Assembly (NCBI RefSeq): GCF_003131205.1
Contig: NZ_QFFY01000002.1
Span: 891,016-955,015 of the forward strand
Source of the DNA: Occallatibacter savannae
Lineage (GTDB): Bacteria; Acidobacteriota; Terriglobia; Terriglobales; Acidobacteriaceae
Direction of reading: 5' to 3'
Length of the DNA: 64,000 bases
Shown: positions 23,116-31,535 of the stretch, in pieces
How the letters are laid out: each line of letters opens with the position of its first letter
Numbering within the stretch: position 1 is the stretch's first letter
The notes under the pieces: generated by a model
Databases searched by the model: none
Seen by the model: the letters and a program-made list of their open reading frames with translations, nothing else
Told to the model about the DNA's origin: nothing
Translations under genes and position numbers: made by a program

Positions 23116-24612
23116 TTAAACAGCGGTTCGTTGTCTTAGCTCAGCGTGCACATCTCTCCCGATCCGCACGACCAGATCCGGGACGGACTCCACATCTTCC
23201 AGCGTGGTCCTGAAGTTCACGATGCAGGCGCGTAGTGCGTACTTGCCTCCGATGACCGCGTTCGAGAGATATGCTTCGCCGCCCTGCTGCAAGCGCGTGA
23301 GCAGTTCCTGATTCAATTTGTTCAGGTACTCGTCTCCAGCTTGATCACTGCGGTCCACTTCAGTGGGCACGTAGCGAAAGGTCGCGATACTCAATCCCTG
23401 CGTCAAGGCCTGGAGTTCGGGATGCCGCGACACGGCGTCGTACATGGCCCGGGACAGGCGGATGTCGTCCGAGATCATCTGCGCGTATCCCTCACGGCCG
23501 GCATGCTGCAGAGCCAGCCACACTTTCAGCGCGCGAAATCCCCGGGAGTTCTGCGGGCCGAGGTCGAAGTAATTCGTCGCCTCGACGCCAAAGTGATAGT
23601 ACGCCGGGTGATACGAGAATGCATCGCGCAAGCTAGCCACATCCCGCACCAGCGTACAGCCTGCCTCAATCGGCGCGTACAGCCACTTGTGCGGATCGAC
23701 TGCGAGCGAATCGGCCAGCTCCAGGCCTTCGAAGAGTTGTGAAGCTTCCGGGGCTCCAGCGGCCATTGCCCCATACGCACCGTCCACGTGGAACCACAGG
23801 CCAAACTCGCGGCAGAGTTCAGCCAGAGCTTTGAGGTCATCTACGGCTCCGGTGCTGACCGTTCCTGCGTTTCCGATCACCAGAAACGGCTTGTCACCGC
23901 TCGCAATGTCCTGGCGAATGCGCGATCGCAGGGCTTCTACGTCGATTCGAAATCCGTCATCAGCAGCGATCCACCGCACCGACTCCGTTCCCAGGCCGGC
24001 TATATCCGCCGCTTTCTGAATCCAGGTATGCGTTTCGGCCGAGCAATAAGCCCGCAGCCGCCTGCCGTCGACTCCTTTGCTGCGGATCTCTGGGCCACCT
24101 TTGGCTGCACGCCCTGCGAGAAAGCCGACGATGTTGGCCATGTTGCCGCCGCTTACGAACAGGCCGCCGCAATCAGTCGGGTACTTGAGCATCTCGGCTA
24201 TCCAGCGGATCGTCTGGCCCTCGATCTCGCTCGCCATAGGCGAAAGAAGCCATGCGCCGCAGTTCGGATTTGCAGCCGAAGCGAGCAGTTCGCCAAGCAT
24301 GCCGATCGGCGCAGCGCCCGCGGTCACATATCCCCAGAAGCGCGGATGGGCATTGAAGAGCGAGTGATCGAAAACCAGTTGCGCTGCCCGGTCGAGCAAA
24401 GTGGCCGCATCCGCACCGGATTCAGGCAGACCCTGTTCGGCGTTCAGAGCCTGGCGCACCGCGGAGGGTGACTGCCCGGGAGTCACGGACATATCGGCCA
24501 CTGAGCCGAGGAACTCGGCGATGCGGTCCACGAGCCGATGGCCCGCAGTCCTGAACTCCTCCGCGGACATGGAAACCGGCGATCTCCGCTGCTCTTTCTC
24601 TGCCTGCTGCAT
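23116..24612 (-). CDS. PLP-dependent group II decarboxylase
   Basis: The 498-residue enzyme belongs to the aromatic-L-amino-acid / glutamate-type decarboxylase family (fold I). HVDGAYGA (275-282) holds the PLP-ring Asp, and SLAVDPHKWLYAP (302-314) holds K309, which forms the internal aldimine; FDHSLFNAHPRFWGYVTAG and GLFVSGGNMANIVGF are further family motifs. It should decarboxylate an aromatic or other L-amino acid to an amine; the substrate cannot be read off. I start at the ATG at 24612 (GAGGT nine bases upstream); a longer frame to 24735 would overlap cysK and is rejected. It is divergent from cysK over a 107-base gap. Confidence 0.88.
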   Translation of the reverse strand: MQQAEKEQRRSPVSMSAEEFRTAGHRLVDRIAEFLGSVADMSVTPGQSPSAVRQALNAEQGLPESGADAATLLDRAAQLVFDHSLFNAHPRFWGYVTAGAAPIGMLGELLASAANPNCGAWLLSPMASEIEGQTIRWIAEMLKYPTDCGGLFVSGGNMANIVGFLAGRAAKGGPEIRSKGVDGRRLRAYCSAETHTWIQKAADIAGLGTESVRWIAADDGFRIDVEALRSRIRQDIASGDKPFLVIGNAGTVSTGAVDDLKALAELCREFGLWFHVDGAYGAMAAGAPEASQLFEGLELADSLAVDPHKWLYAPIEAGCTLVRDVASLRDAFSYHPAYYHFGVEATNYFDLGPQNSRGFRALKVWLALQHAGREGYAQMISDDIRLSRAMYDAVSRHPELQALTQGLSIATFRYVPTEVDRSDQAGDEYLNKLNQELLTRLQQGGEAYLSNAVIGGKYALRACIVNFRTTLEDVESVPDLVVRIGRDVHAELRQRTAV

Positions 24613-24719
24613 TTTCTTGTGACCTCGCCCGCATTTTATCGCCTTGCCCAAGGTCGAAATCTGTTGATGATCTTCTGTAAGTTGCTTCTGTACAATCACC
24701 TTCACCGCGGAGGGCACGT

Positions 24720-25772
24720 ATGGCGAAGCACGCAAACATCACGGAGACCGTCGGCAACACTCCGGTCGTCAAAATCAACCGGCTGGCACCGCCAGACGTA
24801 AACCTCTATGTGAAAGTAGAGGCTTTCAACCCCCTCGGTTCTGTCAAAGACCGGCTCGCCCTCGGTGTCATCGAAGAAGCCGAGCGCACCGGCAAGCTCA
24901 AGCCGGGGCAGACCGTCGTAGAGGCGACGAGTGGCAACACAGGCATCGGCCTCGCAATGGTATGCGCCGCAAAAGGCTATCCGCTGGTTGTGACGATGGC
25001 GGAGACGTTCTCTATCGAACGCCGCAAGCTCATGCGCTTTCTGGGTGCGAAGGTCATCATTACGCCTGCTGCTGCGCGCGCTGTGGGCATGGTGAAGAAG
25101 ACAGAGGAACTTGCCGAGAAGCATGGCTGGTTCTACACGCGCCAGTTTGAAAATGAGGCCAACGCGGACATGCACAGCCGAACCACTGCGCAGGAGATCC
25201 TGAAGGACTTTGCAGGCGAGCGGCTGGACTATTGGGTCACCGGTTTTGGCACCGGCGGTACGCTCAAGGGCGTGGCGCGCATTCTTGCCAAGGAGCGCCC
25301 CGACACGAAGATCGTTGTTTGCGAACCGGATGAGGCCCCGATGCTCTCCAGCGGTATCGAGCAGGAACGAAAGGCAGACGGATCGGCCGCTGCTCCGCAT
25401 CCGAGTTGGAAGCCGCATCCCATGCAGGGCTGGAGCCCCGATTTCATCGCCAAGCTCACCGGCGATGCCGTGTCGTCGAAGGCGATCAGCCAGATCATCC
25501 GCATTCCCAACGCGGACGCGATGCGCTCCAGCAAGGAACTTGCGAAGAAGGAAGGGATCTTTGTGGGCATCACTTCAGGCGGAACCTTTACCGGAGCGCT
25601 CCAGGTAGCTTCGCAGGCGCCAAAAGGCTCCACAATCCTGTGCATGTTACCCGACACAGGCGAGCGTTACCTCAGCACTCCGCTGTTTGGAGATGTCTTG
25701 CCGGACATGAATGACGAGGAGTGGGAGATCGCGCGCTCCACGCCCGGCTGCATTCTGGAGCCGCCAAAGTAG
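24720..25772 (+). CDS. cysK: Cysteine synthase
   Basis: O-acetylserine sulfhydrylase (fold II PLP enzyme) makes L-cysteine from O-acetylserine and sulfide. FNPLGSVKDR contains the PLP Lys (K43); TSGNTG (70-75) binds the substrate carboxylate, GTGGT (177-181) the PLP phosphate. It has 350 residues, longer than E. coli CysK (323), largely by an insertion after EPDEAPMLSSG (about residues 210-235) that includes ERKADGSAAAPHPSWKPH, and an extended C-terminus. A cystathionine beta-synthase-like enzyme is less likely. GGAGG lies six bases before the ATG at 24720. The DUF1877 gene follows after 33 bases. Confidence 0.93.
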   Translation: MAKHANITETVGNTPVVKINRLAPPDVNLYVKVEAFNPLGSVKDRLALGVIEEAERTGKLKPGQTVVEATSGNTGIGLAMVCAAKGYPLVVTMAETFSIERRKLMRFLGAKVIITPAAARAVGMVKKTEELAEKHGWFYTRQFENEANADMHSRTTAQEILKDFAGERLDYWVTGFGTGGTLKGVARILAKERPDTKIVVCEPDEAPMLSSGIEQERKADGSAAAPHPSWKPHPMQGWSPDFIAKLTGDAVSSKAISQIIRIPNADAMRSSKELAKKEGIFVGITSGGTFTGALQVASQAPKGSTILCMLPDTGERYLSTPLFGDVLPDMNDEEWEIARSTPGCILEPPK

Positions 25773-25805
25773 GAGTGCAGTTCTAAGCGAGGAGGGGAAC
25801 CTTCG

Positions 25806-26534
25806 ATGTCGATGAATGCGGTGTTCATCCAGGTGACGCCCGATGAGCTCGCGCGCATCGAGAAGGTTCCTGCACTTGCGGAATCACTGTTTACGCCCGG
25901 AGTGACATCGTCTCTTGCTGCGTTTGGCGATCTCAGCAAAAAGATGGAAGATCGCATTCGCGCTGCCGGGCCGCAGCTGCTGGGGCAGGCACTCGCGAAC
26001 CTCGATCCGCGCATCCGCGAGCAACTGGAGCAGCGGATGGGCGCAACCGCCGCGCAGTTCTCGTCAGGCCAGGGCGGAGATCGCCTGCTCCAGGTGATGA
26101 AGGAACGTCGCGAGCGCGCAATGGCCATGTCTGTCGCAGCAAAGAAAGACTCTCCGAAGCTCTCTTTAGACAAGGAGTGGCACGGCGTTCACTACCTGCT
26201 TTGCGGCAAGGTAGAGCCCGACGGATCGTTTCTCAGCCAAGCGGTCCTTGGCGGCACGCCTCTCGGCGATGACGATGAGGGCTTCTCAGGCTACGGGCCC
26301 GCGCGCTACTTTGCCGCAGCTGAAGTGGCGCGGCTCAGCGCGGAACTGGGCGCACCTGGGCTCGAATCGGAAGCAAGGGCGCGGTTCGACGCTGAAAAGA
26401 TGAACAGCTTGCAGATATATCCCGGCTTCCGTGCGGAAGACATTGAGGGGCTTGTCGCATCGGTGCGCAGGCTCCGCGATTTCTACGCCGATGCGGCGCA
26501 AAACGGAAATGCGATTGTTACGTGCCTGGTCTAA
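25806..26534 (+). CDS. DUF1877 (YfbM-like) protein
   Basis: The 242-residue protein carries the DUF1877 core in its C-terminal half: SLDKEWHGVHYLLCG, then FSGYGPARYFAAAEVARLSAEL and RLRDFYADAAQNGNAIVTCLV at the end, matching the family's 'L-D-K-x-W-H-x-I-H-Y-L-L-T-G' and 'Y-G-P-A-R-Y-L/F-x-x-x-E-V' motifs. The N-terminal 110 residues are longer than usual and Gln/Arg-rich. Function is unknown. AGGAGG lies upstream of the ATG at 25806. It is probably co-transcribed with cysK and ends one base from the convergent broken NmrA-like gene. Confidence 0.84.
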   Translation: MSMNAVFIQVTPDELARIEKVPALAESLFTPGVTSSLAAFGDLSKKMEDRIRAAGPQLLGQALANLDPRIREQLEQRMGATAAQFSSGQGGDRLLQVMKERRERAMAMSVAAKKDSPKLSLDKEWHGVHYLLCGKVEPDGSFLSQAVLGGTPLGDDDEGFSGYGPARYFAAAEVARLSAELGAPGLESEARARFDAEKMNSLQIYPGFRAEDIEGLVASVRRLRDFYADAAQNGNAIVTCLV

Positions 26535-27398
26535 TCAGCGAGAGTTCACGGGCTCGGGCTCGAACGCCTCACGGTGATCGACAAGGAATTCGCGGAGGCT
26601 GCGCGGATCACGTCCGAGGATGTTCTTCACATCGGAGCTTGTCGCGGAAGCCTTCCCTTCACGATAGAGCGTCTGAAGGTCGATAAGAGCGTCTGCGTTC
26701 CACTCGGGGACGCCGGCAGTTGCGAGTGCAGCTTTCAGATCTTCAGGCTCCAGGTTTACAAACTCAATCTTCCGCCCCAGGACCTCAGACATCTTTCCGG
26801 CCACTTCCGAATTGCTCAGAGCTTCAGGGCCGGTGAGCGTATAGGTTTACCCTGCGTGTCCTTCGTTGCTCAGCACCCCAACCGCCACGGCTGCGATGTC
26901 GCGGATATCGATGAAGCTGATCCTTCCGCCACCCTCACTTCCGTAGAATTTGTCGATGGTCTTAATGGTGGGCGCGCTGTAGTGGACGAGATTCTGCATG
27001 AATCCGTTCGGCCTCAGAAATGTGAACGGCACACCCGTGCTGCGGATGAAGTCTTCGGAGTCGGCGTGTTGCCGGGGAAATGTTGCCTCGCGACCGCCCA
27101 TGGCCGAGAGCTTTACCAGACGCCTGACGCTGGATTGCGCGATGACCTCCGCTGCCTTCCGTTCCAGTGGAACGAGCTCTTCTGTCGGAGGTCCGACCAG
27201 GAAGACTGTTTCGACTCCGTTGAGTGCCGCTTTGAGCGTTTGCGGTTCATTGAAATCAACGCGGACGGCTTCCACGCCGGCGGGCGTATTCGCTTTCGCG
27301 AGGTTCTGGAATGCGGCGCGAACCGGCAGCCCCGCTGAAACTGCTTGCTTCAGAACCTCTCTCCCGACATTTCCGCTTGCACCCGTGATTAGAATCAT
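26535..27398 (-). pseudogene. NmrA-family NAD(P)H-binding protein gene with in-frame TAA
   Basis: The frame starts at the ATG at 27398 with MILITGASGNVGREVLKQA, the Rossmann G-x-x-G-x-x-G loop. It continues through FLVGPPTEELVPLERKAAEV, RRLVKLSAMGGREA and ISFIDIRDIAAVAVGVLSNE and reaches GHAG, then TAA (26847-26849), then TYTLTGPEALSNSEVAG and the family's normal C-terminus to the stop at 26535. The interrupted codon is usually Lys, Gln or Glu (G-x-T/Y-T-L-T-G-P), so one substitution explains it. The 183-residue product would lack the substrate-binding C-terminus. Intact relatives are NAD(P)H-sensing or quinone-reductase-like atypical SDRs. The ATG overlaps the stop of the upstream SnoaL gene by four bases. 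Confidence 0.85.
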
Positions 27399-27808
27399 TG
27401 CGTTCTCCCGTCAGGCCCCCACTCCGTACCTTCCTGTGGCGGAGTCACAGTCGCCCAGCGCTCCGCGATTTTGTGTCCCTCGAAGCGCCACATCACGAAG
27501 CCGTGAAACTGCATTTTTCTCCCCGATGCCTTGTCGGTCCAGCGCCAGATGTTGCGGCACACCACCTTGTCACTTTCGGCGACCATCTCCTCGATGGTGA
27601 GGTGGAGGTCGGGCATTGCGCCGTACATCCCGCGCATCATCGTTTCATCGCCTTCGATGCCCGTCGGTCTGCCACCCGGGCCGTCGTGGTCGAAGAAGTC
27701 AGGAGTCATGTTTGTCCGGATTACTTCGGGTTTTCGGCGATTCACGAAGTCTTCAAAATGATCCCGTACCTTTCGCTTCATCTCCGCCGGGCTCAGGTGC
27801 GTTGCCAT
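27395..27808 (-). CDS. SnoaL-like protein
   Basis: The 137-residue NTF2-fold protein is of the SnoaL-like polyketide-cyclase type: FEDFVNRRKPEVIRTNMTPDFFDHDGPGG, then MYGAMPDLHLTIEEMVAESDKVVCRNIW, where M-P-D-L-H is the typical turn, and HGFVMWRFEGHKIAERWATV. Its last codon overlaps the NmrA-like gene's start by four bases (translational coupling), so the two form an operon under the divergent HxlR regulator gene. Start: ATG at 27808. Confidence 0.85.
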   Translation of the reverse strand: MATHLSPAEMKRKVRDHFEDFVNRRKPEVIRTNMTPDFFDHDGPGGRPTGIEGDETMMRGMYGAMPDLHLTIEEMVAESDKVVCRNIWRWTDKASGRKMQFHGFVMWRFEGHKIAERWATVTPPQEGTEWGPDGRTQ

Positions 27809-27956
27809 CGATCGACTCCTCGTTCTACAGTGAATTCGATTCCGCGCTATACGGTGGTTCAGGGAAGGACATCGCTACAAAGTAATGCGCTTCAAGATTT
27901 GAAGGAAGTACGCACAATTTTGTAAGTTTCATCGGCTGGAAAAGAGGTTGAGAAAG

Positions 27957-28304
27957 ATGAAGGATCACTACGGATGTCCGGTGAAGGCCACCTCAAACGT
28001 AATCGCCGGCAAATGGAAGGTGCTGATCGTGTGGCATCTGTCGTTTGGCATGCGCCGTTTTGCTGAGCTACGCGGGCTGCTGCCCGGCGTCAGTGAGAAG
28101 GTGCTGGCGGCACAGTTGAAGCAACTGGAGATGGACGGAGTCGTGCGCCGGACCTCAACGAGGACCTCACCGCCTCGCGTGGATTACGCGTTGACGGAGC
28201 CCGGTCAGGATCTGATTCCCGTGATGCAAGCGATGTGCGACTGGGCATCGAAGCACTTCGGGCTCACACCGAATCTGCCGCGGCTTGAGCAGAAGGCGTC
28301 CTGA
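27957..28304 (+). CDS. HxlR-family transcriptional regulator
   Basis: The 115-residue protein is a winged helix-turn-helix of the HxlR type: CPVKATSNVIAGKWKVLIVWHLSFGMRRFAELR (the 'C-P-V-x-x-x-x-x-x-I-x-G-K-W-x-x-x-I-L/V-x-x-L' opening with the conserved Cys), GVSEKVLAAQLKQLEMDGVV as recognition helix and wing start, and PPRVDYALTEPGQDL in the wing. HxlR proteins sense electrophiles or oxidants, often through the N-terminal Cys, and act on divergent enzyme genes. AGAGG lies upstream of the ATG at 27957. It is divergent from the SnoaL-NmrA operon across 148 bases, the likely site of control. Confidence 0.9.
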   Translation: MKDHYGCPVKATSNVIAGKWKVLIVWHLSFGMRRFAELRGLLPGVSEKVLAAQLKQLEMDGVVRRTSTRTSPPRVDYALTEPGQDLIPVMQAMCDWASKHFGLTPNLPRLEQKAS

Positions 28305-28402
28305 TTCTCCAGTTGAATTGGCTCTCGCGATGCTTGGGATTCAAACACGAAGGGCGCCACCATTTAGCGGCAGCGCCCTCTCAGTGTCGCGTTGCGATAT
28401 GT

Positions 28403-29518
28403 CTAGATCATGTCGCCAAAGGTCAGACTCTGCAAATGCTCCACCTGCTTGCTCAGGTCGTCCAGCTGATTCTGATTGTCGAGTTGTTTCTCGAATTCCC
28501 GCAGCTCATTGCGGAAGTCGTCCACCTGGCTCGTAACAACGGAGTCCAAATCGAAGGCGCTTTGATCATTCGGGAAGAGCCGGGCCGCATCGGGATCGGC
28601 AAGCGCAATCAAGGGGCAGCTCTCGTCCCCGAAGATACTGTCGTGCTGAGCGTCGCTCTTCTTCTTCGAGTCGACCAGCAGGTTTACTGTCTGCTGTTTC
28701 TTGTCGCGAAGGATCGTCACAACGACAGTCTTACCCTGATTTGCCCGCACGGCGCGGTCCCAGTCTGAAACGGTGGCAATGTTGTCCGCCCCGACCTTCA
28801 GGATCACGTCGAACGGCTTCATCCCGGCTGCGGCAGCCTGACTCTTTCGCGCCACCTGCTTCACCATCAGGCCATTCGCAATGCCGAGATAGTCCGCCAT
28901 TTGCGCGGTCAAAGGTTCCACAAGAGCCCCGAGCTTCAAAGTACTATTGCCAACGAATGGCATGTGGAAGCCGCCCGGCAGAGGAGCATCGCCGCTAGCG
29001 CCGGACCCGAAGATGCCGAGACCTGTTACTGGAGAGCTGATGTCGCTTCCGCTATTCAGCTTGTTCCAGATGTCTGTATCGAGCTTCTTGCGGTCCACGA
29101 GTTGAACATTCAAGGTCTGCGTGGCGCCATCGCGGCTGACGACAATGGTGATCTTCCGGCCGGGAGGGATTTCGCGCATCATGCGCCCGAAGGCCTCTGC
29201 TCCCTCCACAGGCTGGCCGTTGACCTCGAGCAGGACATCATTCACGCGCAGGCCGACCTGGGCTGCGGGTGCGTCGTGATCGATCAGTGTGATCACCGCT
29301 CCGCGAACATCTTTCAACTTCAACCTGGTTGCAGAATCGTTATCGATGTCCCCTACCAGTACTCCGAGATAGCCTTGTGCGGGCCCTGCGGAATGCAGCA
29401 GTGGATTGGGTTCTTCAAAGATTTGTGTGATGCGCGTCAGTTGCCCGCGCCCTAATTGCGGCGCGAGGATGATTGCGGCTCCCAGCAGCGCGACTCCGAC
29501 TTGGATGTTAGGCCTCAT
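28403..29518 (-). CDS. Exported double-PDZ protein
   Basis: The 371-residue product has a signal peptide (MRPNIQVGVALLGAAIILAPQLGRG), then PDZ domain 1 (about 45-135: AQGYLGVLVGDIDN to IVVSRDGATQTLNV, with APAAQVGLRVNDVLLEVNGQPV) and PDZ domain 2 (about 190-285: LGALVEPLTAQMADYLGIANGLMV with AAGMKPFDVILKVGADNI). The tail is acidic and Gln-rich, with FEKQLDNQNQLDDLSKQVEHLQSL probably a coiled coil. There is no protease domain or catalytic Ser, so it is a scaffold or sensor. The ATG at 29518 has AAGGA eight or nine bases upstream. It is 104 bases downstream of the anti-sigma gene on the same strand and so likely part of the ECF operon. Confidence 0.84.
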   Translation of the reverse strand: MRPNIQVGVALLGAAIILAPQLGRGQLTRITQIFEEPNPLLHSAGPAQGYLGVLVGDIDNDSATRLKLKDVRGAVITLIDHDAPAAQVGLRVNDVLLEVNGQPVEGAEAFGRMMREIPPGRKITIVVSRDGATQTLNVQLVDRKKLDTDIWNKLNSGSDISSPVTGLGIFGSGASGDAPLPGGFHMPFVGNSTLKLGALVEPLTAQMADYLGIANGLMVKQVARKSQAAAAGMKPFDVILKVGADNIATVSDWDRAVRANQGKTVVVTILRDKKQQTVNLLVDSKKKSDAQHDSIFGDESCPLIALADPDAARLFPNDQSAFDLDSVVTSQVDDFRNELREFEKQLDNQNQLDDLSKQVEHLQSLTFGDMI

Positions 29519-29622
29519 AAGTGTTCTTCCTTCGTTCTCCTTCATCCAGGTCCACACTCTGTAATGGACGGTGCGGTGGCCTGAAAGTAAGGGCCGTACC
29601 AGCAGTACAAAGCACTGCCGTG

Positions 29623-30603
29623 TTACTGAATCACCGGAGCCCGGCTCAGTACCTGCCGCGAAACGGTCCGGATATGGGGATTATGGTCTGAATTCGCTAC
29701 CGTAGACAACACTTGTCTTACGCTTGTATCCGCCTCCACCGGCTCCAGAATTGAGATCGCGTCGGTGCGGATTCGGGGATCGCTGTCATTGAGCAGTGCT
29801 TCGAGCACAGCGTCTCGAACGCGCATGTCCTCCGCAACGTAGGGCTGCAAGCCCTCGAGAGCCTTCTCGCGGACTGCCACGCTTTTGTCGTAGCGCAGTG
29901 CCTGCATCAGAGCGTCGCGGATACCCTCGCCCTGGCAGCCATGTCCGGCCCGGCACTCAGCCGCGAGCAGCCCGACCGAATCGTCGCGGACCCCGGCGGA
30001 AGTGGCGTTTTCAGAGGCAAGCATGAGCAGCTGCCGGATGGAAGGGTCGTCCAGCGATCCCTGGATGTGCTGCGGGATAACGGTGTTGTAGGTGACGTGG
30101 ACGATCTCGCTGTTCGGTTCCCGTTCGATGCTGGAGATATTGGCAATCTCAGCAGGTGCCGACTCCACCGGCTGAATCTCTGCCTTCACGGGCGCCTCGA
30201 TCACCCGGCCGCCGTTGTGGGCCGCACGAGCTGCGGCGTATTCGTATCCCCCGAGGGTGCCCGCTCCCCCGCCAACAATTAACAGCAGCAAGGCAGCGAC
30301 CGGCGCGGCCTGCAAGCTGGCGAAGTTGTTGAGTATGCGCTGGCCTACCCGCTCGTACCAGCGCTTTGGGGGGACCGCATCGAGGGCCTCTTCAAGCCGC
30401 ATGCGCGATCGCGCTACCAGGTTGGGATCAAGCTCGGTTACGGGGTACGCCGCCGCCAGAGTCTTTAATGCGCGCAGCTGTTCCCGCTCCTGGTTGCAGT
30501 CGTTGCATGCGGCGAGGTGCCGATCGAGCTCATGTACCTGTTCGTCCGGTAGTTCGCCGTACGCCGCCAGCACGATCCGCTCGTGTGCAAGTTCGCAGTT
30601 CAT
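29623..30603 (-). CDS. Zinc-finger anti-sigma-like protein with HEAT repeats
   Basis: The 326-residue protein starts MNCELAHERIVLAAYGELPDEQVHELDRHLAACNDCNQ, a zf-HC2 anti-sigma zinc finger (H-x3-C-x2-C at HLAACNDC). A single membrane span follows (about 98-118, APVAALLLLIVGGGAGTLGGY). The C-terminal 170 residues are HEAT-like repeats (GVRDDSVGLLAAECR, VREKALEGLQPYVAED, VRDAVLEALLNDSDPRIRTD and so on). The predicted arrangement is cytoplasmic sigma-binding domain, span, and extracytoplasmic protein-interaction domain. AAGGA is nine bases before the ATG at 30603. It lies 60 bases downstream of the ECF sigma gene it probably controls. Confidence 0.85.
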   Translation of the reverse strand: MNCELAHERIVLAAYGELPDEQVHELDRHLAACNDCNQEREQLRALKTLAAAYPVTELDPNLVARSRMRLEEALDAVPPKRWYERVGQRILNNFASLQAAPVAALLLLIVGGGAGTLGGYEYAAARAAHNGGRVIEAPVKAEIQPVESAPAEIANISSIEREPNSEIVHVTYNTVIPQHIQGSLDDPSIRQLLMLASENATSAGVRDDSVGLLAAECRAGHGCQGEGIRDALMQALRYDKSVAVREKALEGLQPYVAEDMRVRDAVLEALLNDSDPRIRTDAISILEPVEADTSVRQVLSTVANSDHNPHIRTVSRQVLSRAPVIQ

Positions 30604-30663
30604 CTCGTTACGTCCTTCAAGCCTCAAAGATTACTGCCGCGCTCCGGCTTTGCCGATGCGCTT

Positions 30664-31389
30664 TTACCGCAATCCCGCCAGTTGAGTTCTCAACTTTTTA
30701 GTCGCTCTAAAGAGCGTATTTTTGGCGGTTTCTTCTGTTGTGTTCAACATCTCTCCGATCGTCCGCAACCGGAGTCCTTGATAGTGCTTCAACTCGAAAA
30801 CCATTCGCTCGCGCGGGGTCAGCTTGCCTAAAGCGGCCTGGATGCGCTCTCCCAGAACTTTGCGATCCAGCTCTTTGCCGGGGTTCGAGAACGATCGATT
30901 ATCTGAAACGGAGGAGAGCACGTCGATCTCATCCCCTGACTGGTCTACGACGACAGCCTGGTCCTCGCGGCGCGTTTTCTTCCGGCGCAGCTGGTCGAGG
31001 CAGAGATTCGTCACGATCCGATAGATCCAGGTGTAAAACGAGCACTCGAAACGGAAATTGCCGATGTAGCGGAAGGCTTTCAGGAAGGCTTCCTGATAGA
31101 TATCTTCGGCATCGTGCTCGGAACCGGTGAGGTGCAGCGCCAGACGGAGAACCTGCTGCTCATATTGGCGGACCAGGGCATCGAACGCCGCTCGCGAACC
31201 GGCCTGGGCTTCGCGGATCAGTTCCATCTCCGGGGCCCTCGCCTGCAGGCGCTCCTGGGCGCGATCCGGTCCGTCCATTGCTCTTGACGCCATACCTGCC
31301 GAAGATTGTACAGGTCTTTTGGCCGGCCATGGCAATGCTCCGGTGACTGGATTTGGCGTGGAAGGATAGCTCAGAGCATCAGTTGCCAT
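30664..31389 (-). CDS. ECF sigma factor (RpoE-type)
   Basis: The 241-residue protein has sigma region 2 (FDALVRQYEQQVLRLALHLTGSEHDAEDIYQEAFLKAFRYIGNFRFECSFYTWIYRI in parts, with D-A-E-D-I-Y-Q-E-A-F) and region 4 (LGKLTPRERMVFELKHYQGLRLRTIGEMLNTTEETAKNTLFRATKKLR). A 50-residue N-terminal extension is Pro/Ser-rich. It heads a minus-strand operon with the zinc-finger HEAT protein and the PDZ protein, a regulated envelope or stress module in plan. The ATG at 31389 starts it; the upstream gap of 146 bases to the divergent RNase H-like gene would hold its promoter. Confidence 0.92.
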   Translation of the reverse strand: MATDALSYPSTPNPVTGALPWPAKRPVQSSAGMASRAMDGPDRAQERLQARAPEMELIREAQAGSRAAFDALVRQYEQQVLRLALHLTGSEHDAEDIYQEAFLKAFRYIGNFRFECSFYTWIYRIVTNLCLDQLRRKKTRREDQAVVVDQSGDEIDVLSSVSDNRSFSNPGKELDRKVLGERIQAALGKLTPRERMVFELKHYQGLRLRTIGEMLNTTEETAKNTLFRATKKLRTQLAGLR

Positions 31390-31535
31390 CGAGGGTTATT
31401 CTCCGGTGGTTAGAGACGTACTCGCATGTGTGTAGACGATCCTCAACCGTATTTGTGAGCCGCACTTGCACCTCAAGGCACCATCCGGGTTAGGGCGGGT
31501 GCCCGATGCTCGTCGTTCCCCTAAACTGGGTACAC

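Noticed and set aside
17760..26849. TAA recoding (suppressed stop codons) as explanation of the two interrupted genes
   Set aside because: The expected residue differs between the two sites, and other genes end normally in TAA, so independent nonsense changes or errors are simpler.
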